A model generated the notes under the pieces. The model worked only from the letters and a program-made list of their open reading frames with translations. It did not search any database and was not told the origin of the DNA. From the NCBI GenBank assembly GCA_028714735.1, contig JAQTLU010000001.1, positions 186,001 to 250,000 of the forward strand: DNA of 64,000 nt, written 5' to 3'. Shown in pieces: positions 36,132 through 46,156 of the stretch (positions are counted from its first letter, which is position 1; the number at the start of each line of letters is the position of its first letter). The DNA comes from Gallionellaceae bacterium. GTDB lineage: Bacteria; Pseudomonadota; Gammaproteobacteria; Burkholderiales; Thiobacillaceae. A program made the position numbers and the translations under genes.

Positions 36132-37733
36132 ATGCGCGCAATTTCCTGGAAAGTCCTTCTCGCCTTTGGCTTTGCCAACCTGGCGCTCGATCTGCTCAGC
36201 AACCCGCAGACCATGCTGCCCCTCGCGCTCGCGCCCTGGACGCCGCCGATCGGCTTGTCCCTGGCCTTCCTGCTGCTGTTCGGCCTGAACTATGCCCCCT
36301 GGCTGATCGGCATCACCTTCCTGATCGGACTGCCCCTCTACGGCCTGCCGCCGGACTGGCTGGCGGCATTGTGGGCCGCCACGCTGCTGATGCTCGGCCT
36401 GACCGGCCTGGCGGCCTGGTCGCGGCATGGCCTGCACATCAACCCGCGCCTGGAAAACCTGCGCGACCTGTCCTGGTTCCTGGTCATCGCCGTATTGGCC
36501 GCCTGGCTCGATGCCGGCGTGCATGTCTTCTCGCGCAGTCCGGAGGCGGCGCCGGACGCCTTCGCCTGGGGCGCCGACCTGGTCAACTTCTGGATCGGCG
36601 CCCTGATCCGGGTGCTCGTGATCGCACCCCTGGTGATGGCGAACAACTGGCAGGAATGGCGCAAATGGCGGCTGACCCAGGAGATGTTCCTGCAGGGCGT
36701 CACCATCGCGCTGGCGCTCTGGGTCATCTTCGGCCTGCGCTACACGGACGAATTCAAGTTCTTCTACCTGCTCTTCCTGCCGCTGATCTGGATCGCCATG
36801 CGCTACGGCATCTACGGTGCCACGGCAGCCCTGGCGGCGACCCATCTGGGCATGAACATGATCCTGGAATGGCGGGCGCTGCACGCCATCACGGTGGTGG
36901 AGTTCCAGATGCTGATGCTGGGCCTGGCCCTGACCGGCCTGTTCCTGGGCATCACCGTGAGCGTGCGGCGTACCACCGAGGAACGCCTGCTCCGGCGCGA
37001 GGCCGACCTCAACCAGGCCCTGCGCCTGGCCGCAGCCGGCGAGATGGCGCAGGCCCTGGCGCACGAGCTCAACCAGCCGCTCTCGGCCCTGGCCAATTAC
37101 GCCCAGGCCAGCCGGATGATGCTGACCGACCTGGAGCGGCACGGCCCCCTGCTGGCCGAGACCCTCAACAAGATCGCCGACGAGGCCGCCCGGGCCGGCA
37201 AGGTGGTGCACCGGCTGCGCGAGTTCTTCCGCGGCGGCACGGTGCGCATGGAGACCTGCACGGTGGGCGACCTGATCGATGAAGGCACCACGCCGCTGAC
37301 CAAACGCGCGGCACGTTTCGGCATCGCCCTCAGTGTCACCCTGCCGGCCAACCTGCCGGACATTTCCGCCGACCGGGTCCAGATCGCCACCGTGCTGCTC
37401 AACCTGGTGGGCAATGCCATCGACGCCCTGCGCAAGGGCGGCGCCGCCGAGCGCCAGATCGAGATCGAGGCCGAGCAGATCGACCCCGGCATGGTCCGCC
37501 TGTGCGTGACCGACAGCGGGCCGGGCATCGCACCGGAAATCCAGGACCGGCTGTTCCAGCCCTTCGCCACCAGCAAGCCCGAAGGCATGGGCCTCGGCCT
37601 CGCCATCAGCCGCACCCTGGTGGAGGCCCATGGCGGCAGCCTCGACCTGGTGAGCAGACGGCCGACCCGGTTCTGCTTTACCCTCCCGGTCGAAGCCGGT
37701 TCATCATCCAACCCCGAACATCGCACTCCGTAA
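36132..37733 (+). CDS. MASE1-type membrane sensor histidine kinase
   Basis: A 533-residue protein. Eight or so N-terminal hydrophobic helices (about residues 5-275) form a MASE1-like sensor. The kinase core has the H-box AQALAHELNQPLSALANY (His311), then LLNLVGNAIDAL, DSGPGIAPE and GMGLGLAISRTLVEAHGG. The H-box and C-terminal layout resemble FixL/TodS-type kinases. It pairs with the FixJ-type regulator six bases downstream. The ATG has only a weak AGG upstream and begins right after an inverted-repeat element, so transcription may start within that element. Confidence 0.9.
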   Translation: MRAISWKVLLAFGFANLALDLLSNPQTMLPLALAPWTPPIGLSLAFLLLFGLNYAPWLIGITFLIGLPLYGLPPDWLAALWAATLLMLGLTGLAAWSRHGLHINPRLENLRDLSWFLVIAVLAAWLDAGVHVFSRSPEAAPDAFAWGADLVNFWIGALIRVLVIAPLVMANNWQEWRKWRLTQEMFLQGVTIALALWVIFGLRYTDEFKFFYLLFLPLIWIAMRYGIYGATAALAATHLGMNMILEWRALHAITVVEFQMLMLGLALTGLFLGITVSVRRTTEERLLRREADLNQALRLAAAGEMAQALAHELNQPLSALANYAQASRMMLTDLERHGPLLAETLNKIADEAARAGKVVHRLREFFRGGTVRMETCTVGDLIDEGTTPLTKRAARFGIALSVTLPANLPDISADRVQIATVLLNLVGNAIDALRKGGAAERQIEIEAEQIDPGMVRLCVTDSGPGIAPEIQDRLFQPFATSKPEGMGLGLAISRTLVEAHGGSLDLVSRRPTRFCFTLPVEAGSSSNPEHRTP

Positions 37734-37739
37734 GCCGCC

Positions 37740-38348
37740 ATGCCCGAGCCCACCATCTACATCGTCGACGACGACCATTCAGTACGGGACTCCCTTGCCC
37801 TGCTGCTCAACTTTCGCGGTTTCCGCACCCGCGAGTTTGCCTCCGCCGAGGCCTTCATCGAGGCCTGGAAGCCGGATTGGCGCGGCTGCCTGCTGCTCGA
37901 CCTGCGCATGACCGGCATGGACGGCCTGGCCCTGCAGCAGATCCTGACCGATCAAGGCTCGCGCCTGCCCATCGTGTTCCTCACCGGCCACGGCGACATC
38001 GCCCAGGCCCGCACCGCCCTCAAGGCCGGCGCGGTGGACTTCCTGGAAAAGCCGATCGACCATGAGGCCCTGTTCCAGTCCCTGGCCGAGGCCCTGCGCA
38101 AGAACAACCAGTTGCAGGAGGCGGAACGCCGCCTGGCCGACATCGAAGGCCGCATCGCCCGCCTGTCCGAACGCGAACGCCAGGTCATGGAACGGGTGGT
38201 GGCCGGCCGCCACAATCGCGAGATCGCCGCCGAACTGGAGATCAGCCCGCGCACCGTCGAGGTGTTCAAGGCCCGCATGATGGAAAAGATGCAGGCCCGC
38301 AGCGTGCCGGAACTGGTCAAGCTGGTGCTGGAGGCGAACCCGGATTGA
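37740..38348 (+). CDS. FixJ-family response regulator
   Basis: A 202-residue regulator with a receiver domain (IYIVDDDHSVRDSLALLL; phospho-acceptor Asp54 in LLLDLRMTGMDG; Lys in FLEKPID) and a LuxR-type helix-turn-helix (LSERERQVMERVVAGRHNREIA). It would be phosphorylated by the upstream kinase and activate transcription. Targets are unknown. The downstream dioxygenase gene starts within its stop codon, so the dioxygenase and the efflux pump may be in the same transcript. Confidence 0.94.
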   Translation: MPEPTIYIVDDDHSVRDSLALLLNFRGFRTREFASAEAFIEAWKPDWRGCLLLDLRMTGMDGLALQQILTDQGSRLPIVFLTGHGDIAQARTALKAGAVDFLEKPIDHEALFQSLAEALRKNNQLQEAERRLADIEGRIARLSERERQVMERVVAGRHNREIAAELEISPRTVEVFKARMMEKMQARSVPELVKLVLEANPD

Positions 38349-39136
38349 CTACCACGATGCCGGTCCTGTTCCTCGGCCACGGCAACCCGATGAACGCCCT
38401 GGAAGACAATGCCGACAGCCGCTTCTGGCGCGACCTGGCGCGGCAACTGCCGCGTCCGCGCGCGATCCTGGCCATCTCCGCCCATTGGGAAACCCGCGGC
38501 ATTGCGGTGACCGCCGCGGCGCGGCCGCAGACCATCCACGACTTCCACGGCTTCCCGGCCAGCCTGGCCGCCTTCCAGTACCCGGCGCCGGGCGAGCCCG
38601 AACTGGCCGCGCGGATCGCCGGGATGCTGGCGCCCGAGCCGGTTGCCCTGGACACGGCATGGGGCCTGGACCACGGCGCCTGGTCCTTGCTGGCGCACCT
38701 CTATCCGGCTGCCGACATCCCGGTCGTGCAACTCGGCCTCGACCTCGGTCGCGACCCGGCCGGCCACTACCACCTGGCCCGGCGGCTGCGCCCCCTGCGC
38801 AACGAGGGCGTGCTGGTCCTGGCCAGCGGCAATGTGGTGCACGACCTGCGCCGGATGGACTGGCGCCAGCCGGACCTGGAGTTCGACTGGGCCCGGCGTT
38901 TCAGCGACCGGGTGCGCGACCGGCTCGGCGCCGGCGACCACGGCGCCCTGATCGATTATTCGGATCTCACCGCCGAAGCGAACCAGGCCGTGCCGACGCC
39001 GGAACATTTCCTGCCCCTGCTCTACGCCGCGGCCCTGGCGAATGAAGGCGAGGCGCCCCGGTTCTTCAACGACCGCATCGAATACGGCAGCATCGGCATG
39101 CTGAGCCTCGGCTACGGACTGGGTGATCCGGCATGA
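38345..39136 (+). CDS. LigB/DODA-family extradiol dioxygenase
   Basis: A 263-residue YgiD-like protein with VLFLGHGNPMNAL, AISAHWETRG, a GLDHGAWSLL segment and ASGNVVHDLRRMDW, which supply the conserved His metal ligands. Family members open catechol-type rings such as DOPA. The TTG start at 38345 overlaps the preceding stop (TTGA) and is the right distance from GGAGG at 38330; ATG 38357 is a possible alternative. It overlaps the efflux gene downstream. Confidence 0.86.
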   Translation: MTTTMPVLFLGHGNPMNALEDNADSRFWRDLARQLPRPRAILAISAHWETRGIAVTAAARPQTIHDFHGFPASLAAFQYPAPGEPELAARIAGMLAPEPVALDTAWGLDHGAWSLLAHLYPAADIPVVQLGLDLGRDPAGHYHLARRLRPLRNEGVLVLASGNVVHDLRRMDWRQPDLEFDWARRFSDRVRDRLGAGDHGALIDYSDLTAEANQAVPTPEHFLPLLYAAALANEGEAPRFFNDRIEYGSIGMLSLGYGLGDPA

Positions 39137-40344
39137 GCGACGGTTGCGGGCGCGGCTTGCCGCCCTGGCTGCTCCTGCTCGGGCTGCTGATCGCCATCGG
39201 CCCGCTGTCGATCGACATGTACCTGCCCGGCTTCCCGGCCATGGCAGCGGAATTCGCCGGCCAGGCCGGCCGGCCGGAATACACCCTGGCCAGCTTCTTC
39301 GTCGGCATGGCCTTCGGCCAGTTGCTCTACGGTCCGCTGAGCGACCGCTTCGGCCGCAAGCCACCACTCTATGTCGGCCTCGCGCTCTACACGCTGGCCT
39401 CGATCGGCGGCGCCCTCGCCGTCAACCTGGACCATCTGACCGCCTGGCGCCTGGTCCAGGGCCTGGGCGGCTGCGCCGGCATGGTGATCACCCGGGCCGT
39501 GGTACGCGACCGCTGCGGCCTGCGCGATTCGGCGCGCGCCTTCTCGATGCTGATGCTGGTCATGGGCGTGGCGCCCATCCTCGCGCCGATGCTCGGCGGC
39601 TGGATCGTCACCGGGTTCGGCTGGCGCGCCATCTTCTGGATCCTGGCCGGCTTCGGCGCCTGCAGTCTGATCGCCATGCGGCTGGGCCTGAGCGAAAGCC
39701 ATGACACCCGGCACGAGCCGCCGCTGAGCTGGCGCCGGATCGGCAATGGCTTTCTCGGCCTCCTGGGCGAGCGCGCCTTCATGGCCTACTCGCTGTCGTC
39801 CGGGTTGGCCATGGCCGGTTTCTTCGCCTACATCGCCGGCTCGCCCCACGTCTTCATCGAGCTGTACCACCTGTCGGCCAACCAGTATGGCTGGCTGTTC
39901 GGGCTCAACGCGCTGGCGTTCATCGTGGCCAGCCAGGCCAACGCCCGCCTGGTCAGGACCATGGCGCCGACCCGGGTGCTGCGCCGGGCGCTGCGCCTGC
40001 TGGCGGTCACGGCAGTGTGGCTGATCGGCCTGCCCGCGCTCGGCGAACCCAGCCTCACCGCCCTGCTGCCGCCGCTGACGGTTACCATCGCCAGCCTGGG
40101 CTTCATCATTCCCAACGCCACCGCCTCCGCGCTGGCCACCCATGGCCAGCGGGCCGGCACCGCCTCGGCCCTGATGGGGGCGCTGCAATTCGGCCTGGCC
40201 ACCGTGGCCGGCACGGTGATGGGGCTGTCGCACGGCGCCAGCGCGGCGCCGCTGGCCTGGATCATGGCGACCTGCGCACTGGCTGCCTGGGTCAGCCACA
40301 GGGCCTTGATCCGCGGCGTTCGGGGCGCACAGGCCGCCGCCTGA
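39133..40344 (+). CDS. Bcr/CflA-family multidrug efflux MFS transporter
   Basis: A 403-residue, 12-helix drug:proton antiporter. It has IGPLSIDMYLPGFP in helix 1, GQLLYGPLSDRFGRKP between helices 2 and 3, and the ILAPMLGGWI stretch in helix 5, all typical of the Bcr/CflA group. The start overlaps the dioxygenase stop (ATGA). Co-transcription suggests export of an aromatic compound or its breakdown product, as inference. Confidence 0.9.
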   Translation: MSDGCGRGLPPWLLLLGLLIAIGPLSIDMYLPGFPAMAAEFAGQAGRPEYTLASFFVGMAFGQLLYGPLSDRFGRKPPLYVGLALYTLASIGGALAVNLDHLTAWRLVQGLGGCAGMVITRAVVRDRCGLRDSARAFSMLMLVMGVAPILAPMLGGWIVTGFGWRAIFWILAGFGACSLIAMRLGLSESHDTRHEPPLSWRRIGNGFLGLLGERAFMAYSLSSGLAMAGFFAYIAGSPHVFIELYHLSANQYGWLFGLNALAFIVASQANARLVRTMAPTRVLRRALRLLAVTAVWLIGLPALGEPSLTALLPPLTVTIASLGFIIPNATASALATHGQRAGTASALMGALQFGLATVAGTVMGLSHGASAAPLAWIMATCALAAWVSHRALIRGVRGAQAAA

Positions 40345-40560
40345 TCTTCGTCCGGGGCACGGAAACGACGGCCCGACGATGGGCACGGCAACCGCTATGT
40401 GTTATCACATGGGCAGGAATCGGATCCGGGAGGTCCTCGCAGCCAGCCATGCATAAGGGTTCCACGTACGGAATTTTCCTGATTACCCCCGCGTGGGCCC
40501 AACCTAGTATCCCGAACCTCAGCTGACGACCGTTTGTCGTCGTGTCAAAGGAGCCACTAA

Positions 40561-41226
40561 ATGAATCAGCAACTCGACATCTTTCTCGCCTCCCTGCATA
40601 CCTTCTGGAGCGAAATCGCCGTCTTCGTGCCCAAACTGCTGGCCGCGCTGATCCTCTTTTTCCTCGGCTGGCTGCTGGCCAGACTGCTGCGCGGCGGGGT
40701 GCAACGCCTGCTCAAGGCCCTGGACTTCGACCGCCTGGCGGAGAAATCCGGCCTCGAGGCCCTGGCCAGCACCGGCGGCATCAGCCTCTCGCTGTCCGGC
40801 CTGATCGGCGGGCTGGTGTACTGGCTGGTGATCCTGGTGGTGGCCGTATCGGTCACCAACAGCCTCGGCCTGCAGACCGTGGCCGAGCTGCTCAATCGCG
40901 CCGTGCTCTACCTGCCCAATGTACTGGTCGCCGTCCTGGTCATGCTGTTCGGCACCCTGCTGGCCCGCTTCATCAACCGCCTGGTGTTCGCCTGGCTGAG
41001 CGGCATCAAGGCGTCCAATGCCTTGCTGATGAGCACCGTGGCGGAATACATGGTGCAGATATTCGCCTTCTTCCTGGCCCTGGAACAACTGGACATCGGC
41101 ACCCAGCTGGTCACGGCCGCCTTCTCCATCGCCTTCGGCGGCCTGGTCCTGGGCCTCGCCCTGGCCTTCGGCTTGGGCGGCCGCGAATGGGCGGCGCAAA
41201 AGATCCAGTCCTGGTCCAAAAAATGA
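40561..41226 (+). CDS. CmpX-like small mechanosensitive-channel-type membrane protein
   Basis: A 221-residue membrane protein with four or five hydrophobic helices. PKLLAALILFFLGWLLARLL begins the conserved TM-helix repeat of CmpX/MscS-related proteins. A second unit (VLVAVLVMLFGTLLARFIN) repeats it. The large cytoplasmic MscS domain is absent. It ends with a GLALAFGLGGREWA stretch. The start has AGGAG upstream. It overlaps the P-type ATPase gene by ATGA. Confidence 0.83.
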   Translation: MNQQLDIFLASLHTFWSEIAVFVPKLLAALILFFLGWLLARLLRGGVQRLLKALDFDRLAEKSGLEALASTGGISLSLSGLIGGLVYWLVILVVAVSVTNSLGLQTVAELLNRAVLYLPNVLVAVLVMLFGTLLARFINRLVFAWLSGIKASNALLMSTVAEYMVQIFAFFLALEQLDIGTQLVTAAFSIAFGGLVLGLALAFGLGGREWAAQKIQSWSKK

Positions 41227-43904
41227 CCCCCGCCGCCTGGCACGACCGGCCGGCGCACGCTGCGCTGGCGGACCTGGAGACCTCCAGGCACGGTCTCGGC
41301 CAGGCGGAGGCCGACCTCAGGCTGGCCCGCTACGGCACCAATGCATTGCCGCCGCCGCGTCGGCGCAGCCCGCTGCAACGCTTCCTGCTCCAGTTCCATA
41401 ACGTACTCATCTACGTCCTCTTGGCCGCCGGCGGGGTGACCGTCCTGCTCGGCCACTGGGTCGACAGCGGCGTGATCTTCGGCGTGACGGTGATCAACGC
41501 GATCATCGGCTTCATCCAGGAAGGCAAGGCCGAACATGCCCTGGAGGCGATCCGCAAGATGCTTTCGCCCTCGGCCCTGGTATTGCGCGACGGCCAGCGT
41601 CGCGTCCTGGCGGCCGAGCGCCTGGTGCCGGGCGACATCGTCATCCTGGCCTCGGGCGACCGGGTGCCGGCCGACCTGCGCCTGTTCGAGATCAAGAACC
41701 TGAAGATCGAGGAGGCCGCCCTGACCGGCGAATCGCAGGCGGTGGAAAAACAGACCGAGCCGGTCGCCGCCGGGCTGCCGCTGGGCGACCGCAGCTGCAT
41801 GGCCTGGTCGGGCACCATGGTCACCTACGGCCACGGCATCGGCGTGGTCATCGCCACCGGGGCCGCCACCGAGATCGGCCGGATCAGCAAACTGCTGTCC
41901 GAGGTGCAGACCCTGGCGACGCCGCTGCTGCGCCAGATGGCCGTGTTCGGCCAGTGGCTGACCTGGGCCATCCTGGCCATTTCCGCGCTGGCCTTCGGCT
42001 TCGGCATCCTGTTTCGCGGCTACGGCGCCGGCGACATGTTCATCGCCGCGGTCAGCCTGGCCGTGGCGGCGATACCCGAGGGCCTGCCGGCGGTGATGAC
42101 CATCGCCCTGGCCATCGGCGTGCAGCGCATGGCCCGGCGCAACGCCATCATCCGCCGCCTGCCGGCGGTCGAGGCGCTCGGCTCGGTGACGGTGATCTGC
42201 ACCGACAAGACCGGCACCCTGACGCGCAACGAGATGACCGTGCAACGGGTGATCACCGCCGACGAGATCCACGAGGTGACCGGCGTCGGCTACGCCCCCC
42301 AGGGCGGTTTCACCCTGTTCGGCGAGGACGTGCCCCTGAGCGAGCATCCCGAGTTGGTCGACATCGGCCGGGTCGGCCTGCTCTGCAACGACGCCGAGCT
42401 GGTGCGCGTCGGCGACGACTGGGAACTGGCCGGCGACCCCACCGAAGGCGCCCTGGTCACCCTGGCCATGAAGGCCGGCCTGGAACCGGCCTTCGAACGC
42501 GAGGCCCTGCCCCGGGTCGACGTCATCCCGTTCGAATCCTGGCATCGTTTCATGGCCACCCTGCACCACGATCACCAGGGCCATGGCCTGATCCTGCTCA
42601 AGGGCGCCCCGGAGCGGGTGCTGGAACTGTGCCGCTGGCAGCGCCAGGGCGGCGAGAACCGCCCGCTCGACCTGGCCGCCTGGCTGCCGCGCCTGAGCGA
42701 GACCGCGGCCGCCGGCATGCGCCTGATCGCCCTGGCGGTGCACGAACTGGACGCGGCCCCGGCCAGCCTGAACTTCGCCGACATCGAGTCCGGCGGCTTC
42801 ACCCTGCTGGCGGTGGCCGGCATCACCGATCCGCCGCGCGAGGAAAGCGCCCGCGCGGTGGCCAACTGCCTGGCGGCCGGCATCCGGGTGGTGATGATCA
42901 CCGGCGACCACGCCGATACCGCCCTCGCCATCGGCCGCCGGATCGGCCTGGCCCGGGTGCCGCACGCCCTCACCGGCACCGATCTGGAGGCCATGGATGA
43001 CGCCCGCCTGCGCGCGGCAGCCTGCGAGACCGAGATCTTCGCCCGGGCCAGCCCGGAACATAAGCTGCGCCTGGTCAATGCCCTGCAGGCCAACGGCGAG
43101 GTGGTGGTGATGACCGGCGACGGCATCAACGACGCCCCGGCCCTGAAACGCGCCGATGTCGGCATCGCGATGGGCCAGAAAGGCACCGAGGCGGCCAAGG
43201 AGGCCGCCGAGGTGGTGCTGGCGGATGACGATTTCGCCTCCATCGCCGCCGCCGTCGAGGAGGGCCGCACGGTCTACGACAACCTGAGAAAGGCCATCGT
43301 CTTCATCCTGCCCAGCAACGGCGGCGAAGCGGCCATCCTGCTGATTGCCATCCTGCTCGGGCTGACCCTGCCGATCACCCCGGTGCAGATACTCTGGGTG
43401 AACATGGTCACCGCGGTCACCCTGGCCCTGGCCCTGGCCTTCGACCCGGCCGAGCCGGACATCATGCGGCGGCTGCCGCGCGACCCGGCCGAGCCTTTGC
43501 TGTCGGGCTTCCTGGTCTGGCGCATCGTCTTCGTCTCCGGCCTGCTGGTGGCGGGCGGACTCGGCTTGTTCCTGTGGGAGACGGCGCAGGGCCAGTCGCT
43601 GGAGATCGCCCGTACCGCCGCGGTGAATGCCCTGGTCATGGGCGAGATCGCCTACCTGTTCAACTGCCGGCGCCTGACCTCCTCGGCGCTCACCATCGAG
43701 GGCCTGACCGGCAACCCCTATGTGTGGACGACCACGGCCATCCTGTTGCTGTTCCAGGGCCTGTTCACCTACCTGCCGGTGATGCATACCCTGTTCGGCA
43801 CCGCCGGCCTCGATGCCGCCACCTGGGGCCGCATCCTGCTGTTCGGACTGGCACTATTCCTGGTGGTGGAGTTCGAGAAGGGGCTGCTGGCACGCCGCAC
43901 CTGA
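41223..43904 (+). CDS. Type II cation-transporting P-type ATPase
   Basis: An 893-residue pump with an N-terminal cation-ATPase domain, [11 protein letters not shown], phosphorylation motif DKTGTLT (Asp328), [11 protein letters not shown], and [20 protein letters not shown]. Helix 4 has PEGLPAVM as in Ca2+-type pumps. In helix 6 the sequence is [16 protein letters not shown], where Ca2+ pumps have NLVTDG: the Asp ligand is replaced by Ala. The transported ion is therefore uncertain. The start overlaps the CmpX-like gene; the frame is open upstream without ATPase content. Confidence 0.9.
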   Translation: MTPAAWHDRPAHAALADLETSRHGLGQAEADLRLARYGTNALPPPRRRSPLQRFLLQFHNVLIYVLLAAGGVTVLLGHWVDSGVIFGVTVINAIIGFIQEGKAEHALEAIRKMLSPSALVLRDGQRRVLAAERLVPGDIVILASGDRVPADLRLFEIKNLKIEEAALTGESQAVEKQTEPVAAGLPLGDRSCMAWSGTMVTYGHGIGVVIATGAATEIGRISKLLSEVQTLATPLLRQMAVFGQWLTWAILAISALAFGFGILFRGYGAGDMFIAAVSLAVAAIPEGLPAVMTIALAIGVQRMARRNAIIRRLPAVEALGSVTVICTDKTGTLTRNEMTVQRVITADEIHEVTGVGYAPQGGFTLFGEDVPLSEHPELVDIGRVGLLCNDAELVRVGDDWELAGDPTEGALVTLAMKAGLEPAFEREALPRVDVIPFESWHRFMATLHHDHQGHGLILLKGAPERVLELCRWQRQGGENRPLDLAAWLPRLSETAAAGMRLIALAVHELDAAPASLNFADIESGGFTLLAVAGITDPPREESARAVANCLAAGIRVVMITGDHADTALAIGRRIGLARVPHALTGTDLEAMDDARLRAAACETEIFARASPEHKLRLVNALQANGEVVVMTGDGINDAPALKRADVGIAMGQKGTEAAKEAAEVVLADDDFASIAAAVEEGRTVYDNLRKAIVFILPSNGGEAAILLIAILLGLTLPITPVQILWVNMVTAVTLALALAFDPAEPDIMRRLPRDPAEPLLSGFLVWRIVFVSGLLVAGGLGLFLWETAQGQSLEIARTAAVNALVMGEIAYLFNCRRLTSSALTIEGLTGNPYVWTTTAILLLFQGLFTYLPVMHTLFGTAGLDAATWGRILLFGLALFLVVEFEKGLLARRT

Positions 43905-43905
43905 T

Positions 43906-43922
43906 GTAAGTGTTTCACTTAC
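43906..43922. promoter_or_regulatory. Short perfect palindrome after the P-type ATPase gene
   Basis: GTAAGTG-TTT-CACTTAC, with perfect 7-base arms, lies immediately after the stop codon. Without a T-run it is a poor terminator; an operator or processing site is possible. Confidence 0.35.
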
Positions 43923-43961
43923 GTATATCCCCCAATTCCTGCCCGGTGCCTTATCGGTAGG

Positions 43962-44459
43962 ATGCACGGCCACTATCCCCCCAGTCCCTTGAACATGACC
44001 GTGCGTGCCCTGCCCATCTGCCCACCCACCCTGACCCTGGTCCCCGAGGCCACGGTGGCCGAGGCCATGAGCATGATGATCCAGCGCGAGGTCAACCACA
44101 TCCCGCTGTGCACGACCGATGGCCGCTTCGCCGGCCTGATCAGCAGCAACGCCATCCTGCGCGCACTGTTACCGGCCAGCTCAAGGGTCGAGCACGGGGT
44201 CGAGAACCTGAATTTCCTCGGCGATGCCATGCCCATGCTGCTCGACCACCTGCGCGACAACGCCGACCGGCCGGTCAGGGACCTGGCCGACAAGGACGTC
44301 ACGGCCGTGCGCCAGGACACCCACCTGCTGGAAGCGGCCCACCACCTCTCGCGCACCACCTCTCCCCTGCCCGTCATCGGTGACGACGGCAAGCTGCTCG
44401 GCATGCTCAGCCGGCGCATGCTGCTGACCTACCTGCTCGACAAGGCAAGGACCGCCTGA
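43962..44459 (+). CDS. CBS-domain protein
   Basis: A 165-residue protein with two CBS motifs (TVAEAMSMMIQREVNHIPL and the second pair ending GMLSRRMLLTYLL). CBS pairs bind adenine nucleotides and gate partner enzymes or transporters. No membrane segment is seen. The start is uncertain: ATG 43962 gives the longest frame, and ATG 43995 (MTVRALPICPP) begins nearer the domain. It ends one base before a transporter gene and may sense nucleotides for it. Confidence 0.82.
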   Translation: MHGHYPPSPLNMTVRALPICPPTLTLVPEATVAEAMSMMIQREVNHIPLCTTDGRFAGLISSNAILRALLPASSRVEHGVENLNFLGDAMPMLLDHLRDNADRPVRDLADKDVTAVRQDTHLLEAAHHLSRTTSPLPVIGDDGKLLGMLSRRMLLTYLLDKARTA

Positions 44460-44460
44460 G

Positions 44461-45801
44461 ATGCACGGCGCCGCACACACCGCCACCGAGATCATCTGGG
44501 GCCTGTCGCCCCTGATCGTGGCGCTGACCATCTTCGTGCTGACCTACGCGGTCATCGTCACCGAGCGGATCAACCGCGCCATCGTCGCCCTGATCGGCGC
44601 CGGGGTCATGATCCTGACCGGCGTGCTGCACCAGAACGAGGCCTTCGCCGGCATCGACTTCAACACCATCGGCCTGCTCACCGGCATGATGGTGATCGTC
44701 GCCATCACCCAGAAGAGCGGCGTGTTCCAGTACGTCGCGGTCAAGGCCGCCAAGGTGGTCAAGGCCGACCCCTGGGGCCTGATGGTCATGCTGGCCCTGG
44801 TCACCGCCCTGTTCTCGGCCCTGCTCGACAACGTCACCACGGTGCTGCTGATCGCCCCGGTCGCCCTGCTGATCACCGACGCCCTGCGCATCAATCCCTA
44901 CCCTTTCCTGTTCGCGATCATCTTCGCCTCCAACATCGGCGGCACCGCGACCCTGATCGGCGACCCGCCCAACATCATGATCGGCTCGGCGGTCGGCCTG
45001 ACCTTCAACGATTTCGCCTTCAACCTGGCGCCGGTCGCCCTGGTCATCCTGGCCCTGACCCTGGTCCCGCTGTGGTGGTTCTGGGGCCGCAAGCTGACCG
45101 CCGAACAGGACGCCCGCGACCAGGTCATGGCCTTCGACGAGCGCGAGGCGATCACCGACTCGAAGTTGCTCAAGCAGGCCCTGGCGGTCATCACCCTGAC
45201 CATCACCGGCTTCGTGTTTGCCCATTCCCTCGGCCTCGAACCGGCCACCATCGCCATGTTCGGCGCCGCCCTGCTGCTCCTGCTGCGCGCCGCCGGCCAC
45301 GATGCCGAACACCAGACCGAACAAGTGCACAAGAGCTTCGCCGAGGTGGAATGGGTCACCATCTTCTTCTTCGTCGGCCTGTTCGTGGTGGTCGCCGGGG
45401 TCGAAAAGGCCGGCGCGCTCAAGCTCGCCGCCGACGCCCTGGTCAACTTCACCGGCGGCGAACTGGCGCTCACCGCCTACGTCATCCTGTGGGCCTCGGC
45501 CATCATCTCCGCGGTAGTCGACAACATCCCCTTCGTCGCCACCATGATCCCGGTGATCCAGAACCTCGGCTCGGTGGTCGGCCCGGAAAACCTCAATACC
45601 CTGTGGTGGTCGCTGGCCCTGGGCGCCTGCCTGGGCGGCAACGGCAGCCTGGTCGGCGCCTCCGCCAACCTGGTCGTGGCCGGCTTCGCCGAGCGCGCCG
45701 GGGCACCGATCCGCTTTCTCCCCTTCATGCTGGCCGCCTTCCCCCTGATGCTGGCCAGCATCGCCGTGTCCAGCCTGTACGTCGGCTGGCGCTACCTATG
45801 A
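44461..45801 (+). CDS. ArsB/NhaD-family ion transporter
   Basis: A 446-residue membrane protein of the ion transporter superfamily with about eleven helices. It has DNVTTVLLIAPVALLI, FASNIGGTATLIGDPPNIMIG and a second half with VDNIPFVATMIPV and CLGGNGSLVGASAN. This is the inverted-repeat layout of NhaD/ArsB/P-protein carriers. Na+/H+ exchange or arsenite export are family possibilities; no ars genes are near, so NhaD-like exchange seems more likely. It is the last gene before a strong terminator. Confidence 0.87.
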   Translation: MHGAAHTATEIIWGLSPLIVALTIFVLTYAVIVTERINRAIVALIGAGVMILTGVLHQNEAFAGIDFNTIGLLTGMMVIVAITQKSGVFQYVAVKAAKVVKADPWGLMVMLALVTALFSALLDNVTTVLLIAPVALLITDALRINPYPFLFAIIFASNIGGTATLIGDPPNIMIGSAVGLTFNDFAFNLAPVALVILALTLVPLWWFWGRKLTAEQDARDQVMAFDEREAITDSKLLKQALAVITLTITGFVFAHSLGLEPATIAMFGAALLLLLRAAGHDAEHQTEQVHKSFAEVEWVTIFFFVGLFVVVAGVEKAGALKLAADALVNFTGGELALTAYVILWASAIISAVVDNIPFVATMIPVIQNLGSVVGPENLNTLWWSLALGACLGGNGSLVGASANLVVAGFAERAGAPIRFLPFMLAAFPLMLASIAVSSLYVGWRYL

Positions 45802-45872
45802 CAGGAGGCGCACGCGGCGACTAAAGAATGTTCCTGAGCAGGACATCCGCGGTAGACGATCGCGGTTCTTTC

Positions 45873-45900
45873 GGGGCGGCCAAGGCCGCCCCCTTTTTTT
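45873..45900 (+). terminator. Rho-independent terminator after the transporter operon
   Basis: GGGGCGGC-CAAG-GCCGCCCC followed by seven T residues, 71 bases after the ArsB/NhaD stop. Confidence 0.88.
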
Positions 45901-46156
45901 GGCTCTTCGGAACCCAGTAAATTTCCGGCGTAGTGGAAGACTCGCGAAGTCCGGCCAGAGATTCGGAAAGTAGGATGTATGCAGGCAACCGGAATGTGTG
46001 ATTGGCCGCTGTCGGGTTCACCACTATCAGGCGGTAGTGAACCTCAAGCGGTCGGTTACCTATTCTCCAGATCAGACATTCGAGGGGCCTCTCTACTCTG
46101 AAACCTGCCCGGAAGCCCAATGAGTGCAACTCGGCCGCCGTTCTACCCCTCCTCGA
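45901..46156. other. Intergenic region, no supported gene
   Basis: With the stretch before the terminator this makes about 355 bases without a gene. Base composition drops here relative to the operon before it. A minus-strand frame of about 100 codons (46129-45821) runs through the terminator and has no family features. It may mark the edge of an acquired metal-efflux segment. Confidence 0.4.

Noticed and set aside
40380-40400. Short palindrome ATGTG-TTAT-CACAT before the CmpX-like gene
   Set aside because: Arms of only five bases and no promoter elements in register; may be chance.
40908-43787. 959-codon minus-strand open frame antisense to the P-type ATPase
   Set aside because: No motifs; Gly/His/Gln-rich shadow of a real gene.
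45821-46129. 102-codon minus-strand frame between the transporter operon and the metal repressor
   Set aside because: It reads through the terminator hairpin at 45873-45900 and has no ribosome site or family resemblance.
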